From assembly GCA_025458525.1 (NCBI GenBank), contig JALOSF010000016.1, positions 1-39,313 on the forward strand: a stretch of 39,313 bases of DNA, in the 5' to 3' direction. This DNA comes from Cypionkella sp. (GTDB lineage Bacteria > Pseudomonadota > Alphaproteobacteria > Rhodobacterales > Rhodobacteraceae). Shown piece after piece: positions 7,665-16,529 of this stretch (the first letter of the stretch is position 1; each line of letters starts with the position of its first letter). The translations under genes were made by a program, and so were the position numbers. The notes below the pieces were generated by a model, which ran no database searches, was not told the DNA's origin, and saw nothing but the letters and a program-made list of their open reading frames with translations.

Positions 7665-8803
7665 AGATTTCTGGCGCCTGGATCACGCAGCCCGGCACCC
7701 AAGCCTTGTGCGCGACATTGGAACGGGCAGGGCACAAGGCGCTCTTTGTGGGCGGTTGCGTGCGCAACGCCGTGCTGGGTGTGCCCGTCACCGATATTGA
7801 TCTGGCGACGGATGCCACGCCGGAAACTGTCTCTGCGCTTGCCGAAACTGCGGGGTTTCGGGCCATTCCGACCGGGGTCGACCACGGCACCGTCACCGTG
7901 ATCGCCGACGGGATCGCGCATGAGGTGACGACCTTTCGCCGCGATCTGGCAACCGACGGCCGTCACGCGACCGTTGCCTATACCGGCGACATCGCGGCAG
8001 ATGCCGCGCGGCGCGATTTTACGATGAATGCGCTTTACGCGGACAGGAACGGGTCGGTGATCGACCCTATCGGGGGGTTGCCCGATCTGCTTGCGCGGCA
8101 GGTGCGCTTTGTGGGCAACCCCGAGGCACGGATCACCGAAGACTATCTGCGCATCCTGCGCTTTTTTCGGTTTCATGCGCATTTCGGCGATCCTTCGGCG
8201 GGGATCGATGCCGAAGGTTTGGCGGCCTGTGCCACGTTATCTGCGGGAATAGAGACGCTTTCAAAAGAGCGTATCGGCGCGGAAATGCGCAAACTGCTTG
8301 CAGCAGATGATCCGGCGCCTGCGGTCGCCTCCATGGCGGCGGCGGGCGTTCTGGCGCATGTTCTGCCCGGGGCCGACACGCGTGCGCTTGCCCCCCTTGT
8401 CGATCTGGAACCCCCCGGGCGGGCGCATTGGCTGTGCCGTCTTGCGGTGTTGGGCGGAGAGAATGTGGCCGAGGCGCTGCGGTTGTCACGCGCCGAAGCC
8501 ACACGTCTGGCAAAGATAAGGGAGATGATCGGCGCCACCCACGGCCCAGCCCCGATCGGGTTTCTCTTTGGTGCTGCGCTGGGGCAAGATGCCCTTCTGG
8601 CCCGCGCGGCTGTGCTGGAAAGCCCCTTGCCTGCCGATTGGCAGGATGAACTGGCGCGCGGTGCGGCGATGACCTTTCCGGTCCGCGCGGCCGATCTGAT
8701 TGACCAATATCAGGGGCCCGCTTTGGGTGCCCGGCTGAGTGAGCTGAAAAATCGGTGGCTGGCCAGTGACCTGCGGCTGACGCGCGCGCAGCTTTTGGCC
8801 TAG
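7661..8803 (+). CDS. cca: CCA tRNA nucleotidyltransferase
   Basis: Adds or repairs the 3' CCA of tRNAs. 380 aa, starting at GTG 7661, which overlaps the preceding stop as GTGA. The class II nucleotidyltransferase head is clear: LFVGGCVRNAVLG at ~28-40, DIDLAT with catalytic Asp45/Asp47, then RRDFTMNALY (template region) and EDYLRILRFFRFHAHF (tRNA-binding helix region). The C-terminal third (LARAAVLESPLPADW...) is the divergent alphaproteobacterial helical tail; no HD phosphohydrolase motif is seen. A poly(A) polymerase function cannot be excluded from motifs alone, but the short size fits Cca. Confidence 0.93.
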   Translation: MKISGAWITQPGTQALCATLERAGHKALFVGGCVRNAVLGVPVTDIDLATDATPETVSALAETAGFRAIPTGVDHGTVTVIADGIAHEVTTFRRDLATDGRHATVAYTGDIAADAARRDFTMNALYADRNGSVIDPIGGLPDLLARQVRFVGNPEARITEDYLRILRFFRFHAHFGDPSAGIDAEGLAACATLSAGIETLSKERIGAEMRKLLAADDPAPAVASMAAAGVLAHVLPGADTRALAPLVDLEPPGRAHWLCRLAVLGGENVAEALRLSRAEATRLAKIREMIGATHGPAPIGFLFGAALGQDALLARAAVLESPLPADWQDELARGAAMTFPVRAADLIDQYQGPALGARLSELKNRWLASDLRLTRAQLLA

Positions 8804-8866
8804 CCGGTTTTCCTTGCGGCACTTTGGCGCTATATCCCACGGGTGACGCGCAAGAGGCCATTCCCC

Positions 8867-10723
8867 GTGTTTTCCTATTTTGAAAGCCTCGTTGACCCTT
8901 ATGGTCCCTACGAGCAGACCGATACGCCCCCGCGCAAGCTGTGGCCATTCCTGAAACAATACATCCATCCGTTTCGCGGGGTCTTTGCGATTACCGCGGC
9001 GCTTTCGGTGGTTTCGGCCTTCGCGGATGTGGCATTGATCTGGTATGTCGGACGTCTGGTCGATCTTTTGGCCACGACCGGCCCGGCACAGGTTTGGGCG
9101 CTGCATGGGTCAGAAATCCTGCTGGTGGGCGCGGCGATCCTGATCCTGCGGCCCATCCTGCTGGTTGCCAATGTCGCATTGTTGCACAACACCATCCTGC
9201 CCAATTTCGGGACGATGATTCGCTGGCGCGCGCATTCGCATGTGATCCGTCAGCCGGTCGGCTGGTTCGAGGGCGACTTCGCCGGACGGATCGCCAATCG
9301 CATCATGCAGACCCCACCGGCGGCGGGCGATGCGGTTTTTCAGACCTTTGACGCGGTCGCCTTTGCCAGCGTCACGGTGGTTGGCGCCGGGATCATGCTG
9401 GCCGATGCCGATGTGCGTCTGCTGCTGCCCTTGGTGATCTGGTTCGCGCTTTACGCTGCGCTGGTGCGCTGGACGGTGCGGCGCGCGGGCCCCGCGGCAA
9501 AGGCCAGTTCAGATGCCCGTTCGGCCGTGACGGGGCGTGTGGTCGATGCCTATACCAACATCCATTCCGTCAAGCTGTTCGCCCATCATGACATGGAACT
9601 GACCTATGCAAAGGATGCGATCGAACACGCGCGCAGCACCTTTGCCAAGGAAATGCGCATCGTCACCAAGATGGATCTGGCGCTGACCGTTCTGAATGGT
9701 GGGTTGATCGTGGGTGTCACGGGCTGGGCGCTCTTGCTCTGGTATCAGGGGCAGGCGAGCGTGGGCACGGTGGCGGCGGCGACCGCGCTTGTCCTGCGGC
9801 TGAACAACATGACCTATTGGATCATGTGGGCCTTCACATCGCTGGTGCAGGCGCTGGGCGTGGTGGCCGAAGGGATGGAAACCATCACCCAACCGATCCA
9901 GCTTGTGGATGCAAAGGATGCGGTGCCGCTCAAACTGACCGCGGGCCGGATCGAGATGGACCGGATCAGCCATCATTACGGCCGGGGATCGGGCGGGTTG
10001 CAGGACCTGAGCCTGACGGTGGCGCCGGGCGAAAGGATTGGTGTGGTTGGCCGGTCGGGTGCGGGAAAATCGACCTTGGTCAAGCTGTTGCTGCGGTTCT
10101 ATGACACGGAAAGCGGTGTCATCCGCATCGACGGTCAGGATATTTCGCGGGTCACGCAGGATTCGTTGCGGCGCGTGATCGGAATGGTGCAACAGGACAG
10201 CAGTCTGATGCACCGCTCTGTGCGCGACAACATCCTGTATGGGCGCCCCGATGCAAGCGAGGCAGACATGATCGCTGCGGCAAAGCGGGCCGATGCCCAT
10301 GACTTCATCCTGGCTTTGGAAGATCCCGAAGGCCGCAAAGGCTATGACGCGCATGTGGGCGAGCGTGGTGTCAAGCTGTCGGGTGGCCAGCGGCAGCGTG
10401 TGGCGCTGGCGCGGGTGATCCTCAAGGATGCGCCGATCCTGATCCTTGACGAGGCAACAAGTGCGCTCGATTCCGAAGCCGAGGCCGCCATTCAGGACGC
10501 GCTCTTTGGTGTCATGCAGGGCAAGACCGTGATCGCCATCGCCCACCGTCTTTCGACCATCGCCGCGATGGACCGGATCGTGGTGCTGGAAGACGGCAAG
10601 ATCGCTGAACAGGGAACGCATGCAGAGTTGCTTGCGTTGAATGGCCTTTATGCCCGCTTCTGGGCGCGTCAGTCGGGTGGGTTCATCGGGCTTGACGAAA
10701 CGCCCGAAGGGAAAGTGGCATGA
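8867..10723 (+). CDS. ABC exporter half-transporter, membrane-ATPase fusion (first of pair)
   Basis: 618 aa type-IV ABC exporter (MsbA/multidrug-like). Transmembrane helices occupy roughly residues 30-310 and the ATPase about 340-585. The nucleotide site is complete: Walker A GRSGAGKST, Q-loop MVQQDS, signature LSGGQRQR, Walker B LILDEATSALD with its glutamate, and H-loop AHRLST. The start is chosen at GTG 8867 (encoding MFSYFESLVDPYG), with AAGAGG 9 bases upstream; a GTG at 8843 is the longer alternative with a poorer site. It overlaps the second half-transporter by ATGA (10720-10723). The two are related in sequence and both catalytically complete, so they probably act as a heterodimer (inference). 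Substrate unknown. Confidence 0.93.
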   Translation: MFSYFESLVDPYGPYEQTDTPPRKLWPFLKQYIHPFRGVFAITAALSVVSAFADVALIWYVGRLVDLLATTGPAQVWALHGSEILLVGAAILILRPILLVANVALLHNTILPNFGTMIRWRAHSHVIRQPVGWFEGDFAGRIANRIMQTPPAAGDAVFQTFDAVAFASVTVVGAGIMLADADVRLLLPLVIWFALYAALVRWTVRRAGPAAKASSDARSAVTGRVVDAYTNIHSVKLFAHHDMELTYAKDAIEHARSTFAKEMRIVTKMDLALTVLNGGLIVGVTGWALLLWYQGQASVGTVAAATALVLRLNNMTYWIMWAFTSLVQALGVVAEGMETITQPIQLVDAKDAVPLKLTAGRIEMDRISHHYGRGSGGLQDLSLTVAPGERIGVVGRSGAGKSTLVKLLLRFYDTESGVIRIDGQDISRVTQDSLRRVIGMVQQDSSLMHRSVRDNILYGRPDASEADMIAAAKRADAHDFILALEDPEGRKGYDAHVGERGVKLSGGQRQRVALARVILKDAPILILDEATSALDSEAEAAIQDALFGVMQGKTVIAIAHRLSTIAAMDRIVVLEDGKIAEQGTHAELLALNGLYARFWARQSGGFIGLDETPEGKVA

Positions 10724-12570
10724 GTGGACTTCAGCGGCTTGGCACCCTGATTGACGCCTTTCGTCCGGCGGATGGTGAACCGCCGCAGGTGCTTTGGCCG
10801 TTCATGAAATGGTGTCTCAAGGGGTCGTGGCCCATGCTGGTTGTGGCTGGCGTGCTTTCCTCGATCGCCGGGGCAACCGAAGTTGTGTCGGCGGTGATCC
10901 TTGGCTGGGTCATCGATGCGGCGCTGGCCGCTGGGCCAGAGCAGTTCTTTGCCCAGCACGCCGCGTTGATCGCGCTTTTTGTGGTGTTCTACCTTGTCTT
11001 GCGACCACTTGCCTTTGGCATATCCGCCGCGTCGAACAGCATCATCGTCGGACCCAATGTCATGCCTTTGGTTCTGTCGCGCCTGCACCGCTGGACCCTT
11101 GGGCAGGCCGTGACCTTCTTTGACAATGATTTCGCCGGGCGCATCGCACAAAAGCAGATGCAGGCGGCGCGCGCTGTCACCGATGTGGCGACCGAGGTGA
11201 TCAACACCGTGTGCTTTGCTTTGGCATCGGTTGTCGGATCGGTGGTCTTTTTGCTGGCTATCGATGCGCGCATCGCGCTCGCGCTGGCCGTTTGGCTGGT
11301 GGTCTATGTCTTGCTCATCCGGTTTTTCATGCCGCGGGTGCGCGTGAATTCGGCTGCGCGCGCGTCAAGCCGGGCCATGGTCTCGGGGCAGGTGGTCGAT
11401 ACCATCACCAATATCAAGACGGTCAAGCTGTTCGCCCATGCCGCATTCGAGGACCGTGTCGCGCTCAAGGCGATGGAGGTGTTTCGCGACCGCAGTCTGG
11501 AATTTGGCGTCATTTCCACATGGTTCCGCTTTTCGCTGATGACGGTGGCCGGGATCTTGCCGGTGCTCCTTATCGGCGGCACGGTCGTGCTGTGGCAACA
11601 GGGGCAGGCCACGGCGGGGGCCATTGCCGCGGCGGGCGCGATTTCGATGCGGATCGCCCAGATGTCGGGCTGGGTTAGCTTTACCCTGATGTCGATCTAC
11701 ACATCGGTCGGCGAGGTTGAGGACGGGATGAAAACCCTGTCGGTGCCGCATCAGCTTGCCGATGCCAAGGACGCGCTGGACCTGCCAAAGCTGCGCGGAG
11801 AGATCGAGTTCGATGGCGCAAGTTTTGCCTATGGGCGCCGCCGTGGCGGGGTGGCTGACCTTGATCTGCGCATCCGCGCGGGTGAAAAGCTGGGCATTGT
11901 CGGGGCAAGCGGCGCGGGAAAATCGACCTTGGTCGCCTTGCTTTTGCGGCTCTATGATTGCGAAAAAGGCGCGGTTCGGGTGGATGGGCACGATGTGCGG
12001 CAGGTCACACAGGAAAGCCTGCGCCGCCAGATCGGCATGGTCACGCAGGAAACGGCCATGTTCAACCGAAGTGCCCGCGACAACATCGCCTATGGCCGGC
12101 CCGACGCCACCGAGGAGGAGATCATCGCCGCGGCAAAGGCGGCTGAGGCCGATGGCTTCATCAGCCAGATGGTCGATCACACGGGCCGCAAGGGCTATGC
12201 CGCGTTTCTGGGCGAGCGGGGCGTGAAACTGTCGGGCGGGCAGCGGCAACGCATCGCGCTGGCGCGTGCCTTTGTGAAAGATGCCCCCATTCTGGTGCTT
12301 GATGAGGCCACCTCGGCGCTGGATTCCGAGGTCGAGGCCAGTATCCAGAGCGCCCTTGACCGGGTGATGGAGGGCAAGACGGTTCTGGCGATCGCGCACC
12401 GGCTGTCCACGATTGCGGCGATGGACCGGATCGTGGTGCTTGACGACGGTCGGATTGTCGAGGAAGGCACACATGACGCGCTGTTGGCGCAAGGGGGGCT
12501 TTACGCCCGCTATTGGAACCGCCAGTCCGGTGGCTTTATCGGCATCGACGAAAAGGAAGCGGCAGAGTGA
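10720..12570 (+). CDS. ABC exporter half-transporter, membrane-ATPase fusion (second of pair)
   Basis: 616 aa, same layout as its upstream partner: membrane domain to ~310, ATPase from ~345. Walker A GASGAGKST, Q-loop MVTQET, signature LSGGQRQR, Walker B LVLDEATSALD with the catalytic glutamate, and H-loop AHRLST are all intact. Neither half has a degenerate site, unlike many heterodimeric exporters. Shared stretches (VVDTITNIKTVKLFAH against VVDAYTNIHSVKLFAH) show the two arose by tandem duplication. It starts by ATGA overlap with the first half. Its TGA overlaps a GTG start of the methyltransferase gene (GTGA). Substrate not readable. Confidence 0.93.
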   Translation: MSGLQRLGTLIDAFRPADGEPPQVLWPFMKWCLKGSWPMLVVAGVLSSIAGATEVVSAVILGWVIDAALAAGPEQFFAQHAALIALFVVFYLVLRPLAFGISAASNSIIVGPNVMPLVLSRLHRWTLGQAVTFFDNDFAGRIAQKQMQAARAVTDVATEVINTVCFALASVVGSVVFLLAIDARIALALAVWLVVYVLLIRFFMPRVRVNSAARASSRAMVSGQVVDTITNIKTVKLFAHAAFEDRVALKAMEVFRDRSLEFGVISTWFRFSLMTVAGILPVLLIGGTVVLWQQGQATAGAIAAAGAISMRIAQMSGWVSFTLMSIYTSVGEVEDGMKTLSVPHQLADAKDALDLPKLRGEIEFDGASFAYGRRRGGVADLDLRIRAGEKLGIVGASGAGKSTLVALLLRLYDCEKGAVRVDGHDVRQVTQESLRRQIGMVTQETAMFNRSARDNIAYGRPDATEEEIIAAAKAAEADGFISQMVDHTGRKGYAAFLGERGVKLSGGQRQRIALARAFVKDAPILVLDEATSALDSEVEASIQSALDRVMEGKTVLAIAHRLSTIAAMDRIVVLDDGRIVEEGTHDALLAQGGLYARYWNRQSGGFIGIDEKEAAE

Positions 12571-13787
12571 TCATGACGATTGACCGGCTGGGCCACCTTG
12601 GCGATGGCATCGCCCAGTGTGAAAACGGCCCGGTTTTTGTGGCCGGCATGTTGCCGGGCGAGGTGGTCGAAGGCGATCTGGTCGGTGACAGGCTGGTCAA
12701 TCCGCGGATCATCACGCCAAGCCCGATGCGGATCAAACCACCGTGCCCCCATGCCAAGTCCTGCGGCGGTTGTCTGATGCAGCACGCCTCGGACAGCTAT
12801 GTGGCGGATTGGAAAATCCTGATCGTCGAAGGCGCCTTGGCGGGCCAAGGCCTGCATGCGCCGCTTCGGCCGATCCTGACATCGCCCCCCCGGTCACGGC
12901 GACGGGCCACATTCGCGGCGCGGCGCACCAAGGGCGGTTCGATGATCGGGTTTCACGCCCGTGGGTCCGATGCGCTGGTGCAGATCCCGCATTGCATCTT
13001 GCTGCACCCCGACCTTATGGCAGCCCTGCCGGGTCTTGAGGAACTTGTGCGCCTTGGTGGATCGCGCAGTCAGGAACTGTCTTTGATGGTGACACGGGCG
13101 TTGGGCGGCCCGGATGTGGTGGTGACGGATGGCAAGCCGCTTGATTCGGCGTTGCGGCTGGAACTTGCGCGCGTGGTCGAAGCGCATGCCATGGCCCGCC
13201 TGACCTGGAACGACGAGATTGTGGCCCTGCGGGCGACCCCGATACAGACGCTTGGCAAGGCCAAGGTCGCGCCGCCTGCGGGGGCGTTTCTTCAGGCCAC
13301 CGAACATGGCGAACAGGCGCTGTTGACCACCGTGCGCGATGCGCTGGGCCCGCAGAAAAAGATTGTCGATCTCTTTGCAGGTGTCGGCACCTTTGCCTTG
13401 CCGCTGGCAGAGATGGCCGAGGTTCACGCGGTCGAGGGCGATGCCGCCATGATGGCCGCGCTGGACAAGGCGGCGCGCCAGACCGAGGGTTTGCGCGCGA
13501 TCAAGACCGAAGTGCGCGATCTGTTCCGCCGCCCGCTTGAACCTGACGAGTTCAAGTCTGTGACCGGGGTGGTGATAGACCCGCCACGCGCCGGCGCAGA
13601 GGCGCAGGTGGCACGGCTGGCACAGGCCAAGGTGCCTGTCATTGCGATGGTGTCGTGTAACCCCGTTACTTTTGCGCGCGACGCAAAAGTGCTGGTGCAG
13701 GCCGGGTATCGGCTGGAATGGGTGCAGGTGGTGGATCAATTTCGCTGGTCATCGCATGTCGAACTTGTCGGCCGCTTCGTTAAGTAG
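12567..13787 (+). CDS. RNA uracil-C5 methyltransferase, RlmD/TrmA family
   Basis: 406 aa. Cys60, Cys66, Cys69 (PCPHAKSCGGC) and Cys143 (IPHC) match the 4Fe-4S site of RlmD-type enzymes. The SAM motif is DLFAGVGTFALP, followed by VIDPPRAG and the catalytic cysteine ~364 in VSCNPVTFARD. Such enzymes make 5-methyluridine in 23S rRNA (or tRNA); which site is modified cannot be told. The TRAM domain of E. coli RlmD is reduced to a short N-terminal stretch (LGHLGDGIAQ...). The GTG at 12567 has GGAAG 7 bases upstream and overlaps the ABC stop; the ATG at 12573 is possible. It ends the packed gene run that begins at hslO. Confidence 0.88.
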   Translation: MIMTIDRLGHLGDGIAQCENGPVFVAGMLPGEVVEGDLVGDRLVNPRIITPSPMRIKPPCPHAKSCGGCLMQHASDSYVADWKILIVEGALAGQGLHAPLRPILTSPPRSRRRATFAARRTKGGSMIGFHARGSDALVQIPHCILLHPDLMAALPGLEELVRLGGSRSQELSLMVTRALGGPDVVVTDGKPLDSALRLELARVVEAHAMARLTWNDEIVALRATPIQTLGKAKVAPPAGAFLQATEHGEQALLTTVRDALGPQKKIVDLFAGVGTFALPLAEMAEVHAVEGDAAMMAALDKAARQTEGLRAIKTEVRDLFRRPLEPDEFKSVTGVVIDPPRAGAEAQVARLAQAKVPVIAMVSCNPVTFARDAKVLVQAGYRLEWVQVVDQFRWSSHVELVGRFVK

Positions 13788-13820
13788 CATACGCGGCAGC
13801 ACAATGTGGTTGGGGGTATG

Positions 13821-14609
13821 ATGACACGCCTAAAGGTTGCCGAATGGCTTGAGCGGCCCGTTGTGAGGAACGCGATCATCGGCGTCATTTTGTTCAACGC
13901 CGTGATTCTGGGCCTTGAAACCTCGACCACGGTCATGTCGCAGGTCGGCGATGTGATCCTGCTTCTGGACAAGATTTGCCTTGCGATCTTCGTTGCCGAG
14001 ATCGTGGCCAAACTTTACGCCCATGGGCTGCGCTATTTCCGCTCTGGTTGGAACATCTTCGATTTCGTGATCGTCGGCATCGCCCTGGTGCCCGCGGGTC
14101 AGGGGCTTTCGGTTTTGCGGGCGCTGCGGATCCTGCGGGTGTTGCGGGTGGTGTCGGTGGCACCGCGCCTGCGCCGGGTGGTCGAAGGCTTCATTACGGC
14201 ACTGCCGGGCATGGGGTCGGTGTTCCTGTTGATGGCGATCATCTTCTACATCGGCTCGGTCATGGCGACAAAGCTGTTCGGCGCGGCCTTTCCCGAATGG
14301 TTCGGCGACCTGGGCAATTCGGCCTATACGCTGTTTCAGATCATGACCCTGGAAAGCTGGTCGATGGGGATCGTGCGCCCGGTGATGGACACCTTCCCCT
14401 ATGCGTGGATGTTCTTTGTGCCCTTCATCATGGTCACGACCTTTGCGGTGGTGAACTTGCTGGTCGGTCTGATCGTGAATTCGATGCAGGATGCCCATTC
14501 GGCCGAGGACAATCAGAAGACCGATGCCTACCGCGACGAGGTTCTTGCCAGGCTGAAGGCCATCGAGGACCGTCTTGCCAAGTCCGATGACACATCCGTG
14601 AGCCGGTAG
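13821..14609 (+). CDS. Bacterial voltage-gated sodium channel (NaChBac/BacNav family)
   Basis: 262 aa, one six-helix subunit that assembles as a tetramer in the inner membrane. S1-S3 span ~15-90. The S4 voltage sensor has arginines every third residue (R100, R103, R106, R109) in LRALRILRVLRV. S5, the pore and S6 follow from ~130. The selectivity filter TLESWS (176-181) is the sodium filter of NaChBac, NavMs and relatives. S6 is VVNLLVGLIVNSMQ, and the C-terminal helix (~236-255, YRDEVLARLKAIEDRL) should form the four-stranded coiled coil. In marine alkaliphilic and halophilic bacteria such channels support sodium cycling and pH or motility control. The start ATG 13821 follows GGGGG by 4 bases; ATG 13818 is an alternative. 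Confidence 0.93.
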   Translation: MTRLKVAEWLERPVVRNAIIGVILFNAVILGLETSTTVMSQVGDVILLLDKICLAIFVAEIVAKLYAHGLRYFRSGWNIFDFVIVGIALVPAGQGLSVLRALRILRVLRVVSVAPRLRRVVEGFITALPGMGSVFLLMAIIFYIGSVMATKLFGAAFPEWFGDLGNSAYTLFQIMTLESWSMGIVRPVMDTFPYAWMFFVPFIMVTTFAVVNLLVGLIVNSMQDAHSAEDNQKTDAYRDEVLARLKAIEDRLAKSDDTSVSR

Positions 14610-14678
14610 TCCAAGATCGCTGCTAGGCAGCCCGCTGAAATTTGAGTATGCGGGACAAAAAAGGCGGAGCAGGATCGG

Positions 14679-15173
14679 ATGCGGGTTTTCAGGATTTTTG
14701 CGATTTTGGCGCTGGCGCTTGTGCTGGCATCATGCAGCAACAGCAAATTCAAAACCTACAACGGTCCGGCGGTCACGTCGGTGCAGGTGCATAAATCGGA
14801 TCGCAAGATGTATCTGCTGCACCATGACCGGGTGCTCAAGACCTACGACATCGCGCTGGGCTTTGCGCCCGCCGGCCACAAGCAGTTCGAGGGCGATGGC
14901 AAGACGCCCGAGGGGACGTATTTCATCGATCGCCGTAATCCCAATTCGGAATTCCACCTGTCGCTGGGGATTTCCTATCCCAACGCGGCGGACCGGGCCT
15001 TTGCCGCCGCACATGGCAAATCGCCGGGCGGCGACATCTTCATTCACGGCGGACCGAACAAGAAGGTGTCACGCCGCGACTGGACCGCGGGCTGTGTGGC
15101 AGTCACCGACAAGGAAATGGAACGGATCTATGCGATGGTGAAGGACGGGACGCCGATCCACATCCTTCCGTAA
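14679..15173 (+). CDS. L,D-transpeptidase-family (YkuD) lipoprotein
   Basis: 164 aa. The signal peptide ends in lipobox LASC with C19 as the lipidated residue. The remainder is a YkuD/YafK-like catalytic domain: VHKSDRKMYLLHHDRVLKTY, GDGKTPEGTYFI, H123 in FIHGGP, and the nucleophile C139 in WTAGCVAV. These enzymes form 3-3 peptidoglycan cross-links, attach or release lipoproteins, or cut such bonds; the short YafK-like form is closest to the releasing amidase DpaA, but I cannot decide. Convergent with the CAP-domain lipoprotein gene, with a hairpin at the shared end. Confidence 0.87.
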   Translation: MRVFRIFAILALALVLASCSNSKFKTYNGPAVTSVQVHKSDRKMYLLHHDRVLKTYDIALGFAPAGHKQFEGDGKTPEGTYFIDRRNPNSEFHLSLGISYPNAADRAFAAAHGKSPGGDIFIHGGPNKKVSRRDWTAGCVAVTDKEMERIYAMVKDGTPIHILP

Positions 15174-15180
15174 CCCGTGG

Positions 15181-15203
15181 CACCGGGGTCTTAGCCCCCG
15201 GTG
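15181..15203. terminator. Hairpin between convergent genes
   Basis: CACCGGGG / CCCCGGTG, 8-bp perfect stem with a 7-base loop that contains the stop codon of the minus-strand CAP gene. There is no T-run on either side, so it may mark a 3' end or slow transcription rather than act as a classic intrinsic terminator. Confidence 0.45.
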
Positions 15204-15706
15204 ACGAGGCACCACCAGATCTTGCCGCTCGGTTCCTGAAACCAGGAAAACCCGATTTCCCGCGCTGACGGGTCCAGAATGACCCCGCGTGTATCGGGTT
15301 GCTTCATCCATGCGGCTAGGGTCACAAGCTCTGTCTCGAAGGTTTCCGAGATCAGTTCCCCCTTCAACGCGCCGGTATAGCCCACGCGCTGCACCCGCGT
15401 CAGGGGCGATGACCCGTCGGACCCGAAATGCCACGGCCGGTTTTGCACCGACATGTCGCGTGCATGCGTGGCGGCTGCGGCGTTCAACGCCGCGTTAAAG
15501 GCGAGAGGCGGCGCATTCTGTGCGCGCCGCAAAGAATTCACAGCGTCCAGCAGGCGGAACGATACTTCGTTTTCGGTGCCAGGCTCGATTTTATAGACTT
15601 GGGGCAGCGGCTGGCCATCCGGGCCAAGCCGCACCGCTGCTGCCTGTTGCACGCAGGCAGACAGCACCCCTGCCGCGCCAAGTGTCAGGACCGCACGTCT
15701 GTTCAT
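15191..15706 (-). CDS. CAP/SCP-domain lipoprotein
   Basis: 171 aa. The N-terminus MNRRAVLTLGAAGVLSAC has a twin-arginine pair (R3, R4) and a lipobox LSAC (C18), so it may be a Tat-exported lipoprotein. The rest is a bacterial CAP domain: LLDAVNSLRRAQNAPPLAFNAAL, ATHARDMSVQNRPWHFGSDGSSPLTRV (the H...H pattern of the cavity) and ETFETELVTLAAWMKQP. The function of bacterial CAP proteins is poorly known. The frame is open upstream, but the lipobox fixes the start at ATG 15706. It lies between two L,D-transpeptidase genes, which hints at a cell-envelope role (inference). Confidence 0.85.
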   Translation of the reverse strand: MNRRAVLTLGAAGVLSACVQQAAAVRLGPDGQPLPQVYKIEPGTENEVSFRLLDAVNSLRRAQNAPPLAFNAALNAAAATHARDMSVQNRPWHFGSDGSSPLTRVQRVGYTGALKGELISETFETELVTLAAWMKQPDTRGVILDPSAREIGFSWFQEPSGKIWWCLVTGG

Positions 15707-15883
15707 CTTGAGTTCCGTTCTGTTCGGCCCGAAGGCATCATCACTGTCGGGCTGTTTATCGAAAGCATTGCGATATTTCAAACCCAACTCTGCGTGACAC
15801 ATCACGCTGACGCCAGTTTGATTTGCGGGATTTGGCCGACAGGAGTATGGAACCCGCAATAACTCAACTTCAGGAGACCTCGG

Positions 15884-16489
15884 ATGAGTGTCGAAGATCG
15901 GATCAAGCTGAACCGTCGTGTCTTTCTTTCCACTGCCGCCGCCGGTGTTGGCGCCGGGCTGATGCCTGCCTTCGCGATGGATGGGTCAACCGAAATGGAC
16001 AGCAGCGTTGTTGTCGGCAGCGTGCGCAACAACGTGTCCAGCTTTCGGATGCTGCGCTGGCAGGATTATTTCAGTGACACGCGCAACGGGGCGATTCTGG
16101 TCGATCTGACGTCGCGCGCGCTGCATTTCTGGTCCGAGGATCAGGCGACCTATCGGCTTTATCCGACCTCTGTGCCCTTGTCCGAAGACCTGACACGTCG
16201 CGGTCGCACCGAGGTGGTGCAAAAGGTGGTGGCGCCCAGCTGGCGCCCGACCCCGTCCATGAAGCTGCGCAATCCGGAATGGCCCGATGTGGTCGAGGGT
16301 GGCGCGCCCGACAACCCGCTTGGGTCGCACGCGCTTTACCTGTCCTGGACCTATTACCGGATCCACGGCACGCATGACACGCGCAAGATTGGCCGGCGGT
16401 CATCAAACGGATGTGTCGGGCTATACAACGAGCATATCTCGGAACTATTTGCGATGACCAAAGTTGGCACTCAGGTGTTGCTAATTTGA
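15884..16489 (+). CDS. L,D-transpeptidase (ErfK/YbiS/YcfS-like), Tat-exported
   Basis: 201 aa. It begins with a Tat-type signal (NRRVFLSTAAAG, R11/R12) ending near MPAFA. The YkuD domain covers ~65-201, with AILVDLTSRALHFWSEDQATYRLYP, H161 in RIHGTHD and the nucleophile C177 in SSNGCVGLYN. It should cross-link peptidoglycan through meso-diaminopimelate or anchor proteins in the periplasm. AGGAG precedes the ATG. A minus-strand CAP-lipoprotein gene lies upstream and is divergent (177 bp between starts). Downstream is a perfect inverted repeat at 16499-16521. Confidence 0.92.
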   Translation: MSVEDRIKLNRRVFLSTAAAGVGAGLMPAFAMDGSTEMDSSVVVGSVRNNVSSFRMLRWQDYFSDTRNGAILVDLTSRALHFWSEDQATYRLYPTSVPLSEDLTRRGRTEVVQKVVAPSWRPTPSMKLRNPEWPDVVEGGAPDNPLGSHALYLSWTYYRIHGTHDTRKIGRRSSNGCVGLYNEHISELFAMTKVGTQVLLI

Positions 16490-16498
16490 CGACAAGTC

Positions 16499-16521
16499 GT
16501 TGAAGCAACACTTGCTTCAAC
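16499..16521. repeat. Perfect inverted repeat after the L,D-transpeptidase gene
   Basis: GTTGAAGCAA, 3-base spacer CAC, TTGCTTCAAC. Ten perfect pairs but no T-run follows, so it may be a weak terminator or an operator for the small secreted-protein gene whose promoter candidate starts 9 bases downstream. Confidence 0.6.
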
Positions 16522-16529
16522 AAGCCAGA

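Noticed and set aside
8843-8866. Upstream GTG start for the first ABC half-transporter
   Set aside because: The GTG at 8867 has a better-spaced AAGAGG and matches the expected N-terminus.
14630-14670. Hairpin CCCGC...GCGGG with A-run before the L,D-transpeptidase lipoprotein gene
   Set aside because: Short stem, 14-base loop and an A-run on the wrong side for a terminator; probably chance.
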